DNA from: Oscillospiraceae bacterium
Lineage (GTDB): Bacteria > Bacillota > Clostridia > Oscillospirales > Oscillospiraceae
Direction: 5' to 3'
NCBI GenBank assembly: GCA_031272845.1
Contig: JAISTA010000191.1
Coordinates: 1-5,774 of the forward strand
Length of the DNA stretch: 5,774 nucleotides
The notes under the pieces were generated by a model. It searched no databases. It was not told where the DNA came from and saw nothing but the letters and a program-made list of their open reading frames with translations. This document shows, piece by piece, positions 5,262 to 5,774 of this stretch. The position numbers and the translations under genes were made by a program. How positions within the stretch are numbered: position 1 is the first letter of the stretch; every line of letters begins with the position of its first letter.

Positions 5262-5774
5262 TTAGCTTTTAGCTCCTTTATTTTGTGAATCAAATTGAAA
5301 TATATCAAGGAATCGCCGTGCGCGCTCACTGTCCGGGTTTGTGAAGAACGAATCGGGGTTATTTTGTTCTACAATCGCGCCCTCGTCAATGAACACAACG
5401 CGGTCGGCGACCGCCCTTGCGAATTGCATCTCGTGGGTGACGATGACCATTGTCATTCCGTCCCGCGCGAGCTCGAGTATAACGTCCAGCACCTCGCGAA
5501 CCATTTCGGGGTCGAGTGCCGCCGTTACCTCGTCGAAAAGCATAAGCTCCGGCTGCATCATCAGCGCCCGCACAATTGCGGTGCGCTGCTTTTGCCCTCC
5601 GGAAAGCTCCCGTGGGTACGCGTTGTGTTTATCTGCCAGCCCAACGCGCTCAAGCAGTGTTTCCGCGCGGGAACGCGCGGTTTTTTTGTCCTCGTGCCGA
5701 ACCTTTGTCGGGGCAAGCAGCAGATTGTCCATAACTGTCATATGCCCGAAAAGGTCGTAGCTCTGGAACACCAT
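5262..5774 (-). CDS. Polar amino acid ABC importer ATPase (GlnQ/ArtP/HisP type), N-terminus beyond window
   Basis: C-terminal 170 residues of the cytoplasmic ATPase of a polar amino acid transporter. The frame is open to the right edge. The apparent first Met is the internal Met of the Q-loop motif MVFQSYDLFGHMTV, so Walker A and about 80 residues lie outside. Visible are the Q-loop Gln (4th residue in the window), signature LSGGQKQR (57-64), Walker B LMLFDE (77-82) with D-loop TAALDPE (84-90), and the switch histidine in VTHEM (H114). FDEVTAALDPE and the ending ARRFLDIF are typical of the GlnQ/ArtP/HisP branch and differ from the MetN of this window. The stop is 2 nt from the fused lipoprotein start, which indicates one operon. 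The permease partner is not in the window and would be expected upstream. The amino acid transported cannot be told from the ATPase. Confidence 0.9.
   Translation of the reverse strand: MVFQSYDLFGHMTVMDNLLLAPTKVRHEDKKTARSRAETLLERVGLADKHNAYPRELSGGQKQRTAIVRALMMQPELMLFDEVTAALDPEMVREVLDVILELARDGMTMVIVTHEMQFARAVADRVVFIDEGAIVEQNNPDSFFTNPDSERARRFLDIFQFDSQNKGAKS
5273..5278 (-). promoter_or_regulatory. Ribosome binding site of the fused lipoprotein gene, long spacing
   Basis: AAGGAG (5278-5273) lies inside the end of the upstream ATPase gene, 13 nt before the ATG at 5259, longer than the usual 5-10 nt. No better placed site exists. The signal peptide MKKILSILLVLALTLG begins exactly at this ATG, which supports the start. 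Reinitiation after the ATPase stop, 2 nt away, may help. Confidence 0.6.

Noticed and set aside
5341..5760. 139-residue + strand frame opposite the GlnQ-type ATPase (and a similar 171-residue frame at 2771-3286 opposite metN)
   Set aside because: Ser/Thr/Ala-rich antisense mirrors of conserved ATPase codons. The sense strand carries full ABC motifs, so these are artefacts.

Overview
The window looks like a chromosomal segment from a moderately high-GC member of the Clostridia (Bacillota). This rests on four signs: a short Lys-rich lipoprotein signal peptide ending in A-S-Cys, AGGAGG-type ribosome binding sites, a near-consensus sigma-A promoter, and a duplicated FtsX-type permease of the kind common in Firmicutes. 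The species cannot be told from the sequence. Nothing suggests a phage, an insertion sequence, a CRISPR array or an RNA gene.

Layout. On the + strand, 1-2037 is the 3' part of a large FtsX/MacB-type ABC permease that enters from the left edge. A convergent intergenic region (2038-2195) holds two hairpins. One is a strong, apparently bidirectional terminator; the other lies just behind the last minus-strand gene. From 2196 to the right edge everything reads on the minus strand as one amino-acid import cluster. In transcription order this is: a GlnQ/ArtP-type ATPase (5774-5262, entering from the right edge), a 537-residue lipoprotein (5259-3646), MetN (3546-2863) and MetI (2870-2196).

The most interesting object is the lipoprotein. 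It is a single unbroken reading frame joining two complete solute-binding proteins of different families behind one signal peptide: a family-3 (polar amino acid, PEB1/GlnH-like) domain, then a MetQ/NlpA domain. It sits between the ATPase of a polar amino acid transporter and the ATPase and permease of a methionine transporter, and the domain order follows the gene order. The simplest reading is that adjacent genes sbp3 and metQ fused within a glnPQ-sbp3-metQ-metN-metI cluster. One membrane-anchored protein may now feed two separate importers. MetN is also short (227 aa): it ends after the ATPase domain and lacks the C-terminal NIL/ACT-like domain that gives E. coli MetNI feedback inhibition by methionine.

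The 99-bp gap between the fused gene and metN is the only sizeable gap inside the cluster, and it is rich in signals. It has TTGACA-N17-TATACT on the minus strand, an AT-rich tandem 7-mer directly upstream of the -35, and a 12-bp hairpin whose base lies 2 nt from the metN Shine-Dalgarno. metNI can therefore probably be transcribed apart from the upstream genes, with a structured leader. Functional statements about substrates and dual coupling are inferences from family membership and gene context.
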